Source: an uncultured Collinsella sp. (GTDB lineage: Bacteria > Actinomycetota > Coriobacteriia > Coriobacteriales > Coriobacteriaceae). Taken from it: a stretch of DNA of 16,046 bases. The notes under the pieces were generated by a model. That model did not search any database. It worked only from the letters and a program-made list of their open reading frames with translations, and was not told where the DNA came from. A program made the translations under genes and the position numbers. Positions 15,229 to 16,046 of this stretch are shown here, piece after piece. Location of the stretch: positions 1 to 16,046 of the forward strand of contig UQPY01000042.1 in NCBI GenBank assembly GCA_900542965.1. The letters are read 5' to 3'. Position 1 is the first letter of the stretch. Each line of letters opens with the position of its first letter.

Positions 15229-16046
15229 CCGGCCGGCTTAACGGTGAACAGCTCATCCCAATTGACCAACAGCTCCCGTCGCAGGGCATCTTCGGTGGTG
15301 CGTTCCTGATCGGTCTTTGGGATGTAGGGGAGCCCCGCCTTTTTATTAATGAGCTCGGCGATGCTATCAAAGCTCTTCTTGTCCTTGATTTTCTCATAGG
15401 TTATCTGGATAACGTCATAGCCCATGCTTGTGAGGGCGGTGGTGCGCTCGGCATCGGAGAGACTTGCGGCTTCGCTGTCATGGGCGGAACGGCCTTGGCA
15501 TTCCAGAATGACGCCCATGCTGTCGGTGTTGCTCTCTATGAGGATATCGGCGTAACAGCAGGTTTTGTCATACAGTGAGCGCGCGGCGTCGCTGAGTGGG
15601 ATGCGCACGTTGTTTGTGATGTTGATGCCCATGCCGCCCTCGTCGCGGGGGAGCGAGACAAGCATGGAGGTCTGTACTTCGAAGGGCGAGGCGGTCTGCC
15701 CCGTCATGTGCTCGGCTGCCCAGCGCAGTTGTTTGATGCCGCGCAGGCCTGCGGCCTGCTTGGCGAACGCGGCGATATCCGTTGCGGTAAGAAGCGGTGT
15801 GCGCTTCCACAAGTTGGTGTCATTGCCCTTGGTGTCGTTAACTCGCTCCCAGCCGCAGCCAGGCGGAATGAGCTTGAGCGAAATTGCTTCATCGAGCTGC
15901 TGCTGCGCCCGCTTACAAGGCGTGAACACTGCAAAGGAGCTGCACATCTCGTAGCAAGCCATGAGTAACTGGTTGCGTGAGACCTGCGTGGCAAGGCTGA
16001 GCAGCGTGAACTCCGGTGAAGTGACATCAAATCCATGTTCAGTCTG
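15225..16046 (-). CDS. PD-(D/E)XK/Vsr-like nuclease-fold protein (5' end beyond the window)
   Basis: The frame is open to the window edge, so the N-terminus is missing; 273 residues are visible. The part reading TSPEFTLLSLA, then LRGIKQLRWAAEH and ASPFEVQTSMLVSLP, matches a protein family I recall as multi-copy in Coriobacteriia. The C-terminal third fits a small endonuclease fold: YADILIE (Asp at 15546-15548), ILECQG (Glu at 15501-15503), then SDAERTTALTSMGYDVIQITYEKI, like the DUF559/Vsr pattern. The usual catalytic E-x-D/K appears as E-C-Q. The visible N-terminal half may be a winged-helix or AbiEi-like region, but that is uncertain. No role is established. An ATG at 15960-15962 is internal, since the homologous-looking sequence continues upstream. 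Confidence 0.65.
   Translation of the reverse strand, partial: QTEHGFDVTSPEFTLLSLATQVSRNQLLMACYEMCSSFAVFTPCKRAQQQLDEAISLKLIPPGCGWERVNDTKGNDTNLWKRTPLLTATDIAAFAKQAAGLRGIKQLRWAAEHMTGQTASPFEVQTSMLVSLPRDEGGMGINITNNVRIPLSDAARSLYDKTCCYADILIESNTDSMGVILECQGRSAHDSEAASLSDAERTTALTSMGYDVIQITYEKIKDKKSFDSIAELINKKAGLPYIPKTDQERTTEDALRRELLVNWDELFTVKPAG

Overview
The window looks like a chromosomal segment of a high-GC Gram-positive bacterium of the Coriobacteriia, most likely Collinsella or a close relative. This rests on GC-rich codon use, a transcriptional T-box ahead of pheST, a DUF4012 membrane protein, and a family of short nuclease-like proteins that I associate with this class. The genus is an inference from recalled family resemblance, not from a database search. 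I see no integrase, transposase gene, phage gene or CRISPR array.

Layout. (1) 22-96: tRNA-Val(GAC) on the minus strand, with a good promoter at 126-154. (2) 221-1408: a possible promoter, a leader predicted to fold into three consecutive hairpins, and an EamA-type drug/metabolite transporter. (3) 1558-5285: a large single-pass DUF4012 surface protein, a terminator, then glmM (phosphoglucosamine mutase, cell-wall precursor supply). (4) 5286-5657: a 372-bp gene-free spacer filled with palindromes: a 13-bp perfect inverted repeat on the glmM stop codon, a 99-nt nested palindrome holding the glmM terminator, a 118-nt REP/MITE-like palindrome, and the terminator of the next gene. (5) 5658-7241 (minus): an M32-family metallocarboxypeptidase. 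(6) 7360-11339: a Phe-specific T-box (specifier TTC) with its own terminator, followed by pheS and pheT. (7) 11448-14300: the pheT terminator overlapping a new promoter, a dyad with NikR-operator geometry, and a Co/Ni ECF importer operon, cbiM-cbiQ-cbiO. (8) 14346-15228: an extended -10 promoter and a zinc-dependent phospholipase C-like protein. (9) 15225-16046 (minus): the truncated end of a PD-(D/E)XK/Vsr-like protein whose stop codon interlocks with that of the previous gene.

How the genes work together. Most of the window is housekeeping. When uncharged tRNA-Phe builds up, the T-box should let transcription read through into pheST. CbiM (substrate capture), CbiQ (membrane coupling) and CbiO (ATPase) form one importer for cobalt or nickel. 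GlmM feeds UDP-GlcNAc and peptidoglycan synthesis.

The least explained parts are non-coding: the palindrome cluster at 5284-5633, the hairpin leader at 263-356, and the putative metal operator at 11501-11528. The DUF4012 protein and the terminal nuclease-like protein are the least understood proteins. I did not find a clearly new multi-gene system.
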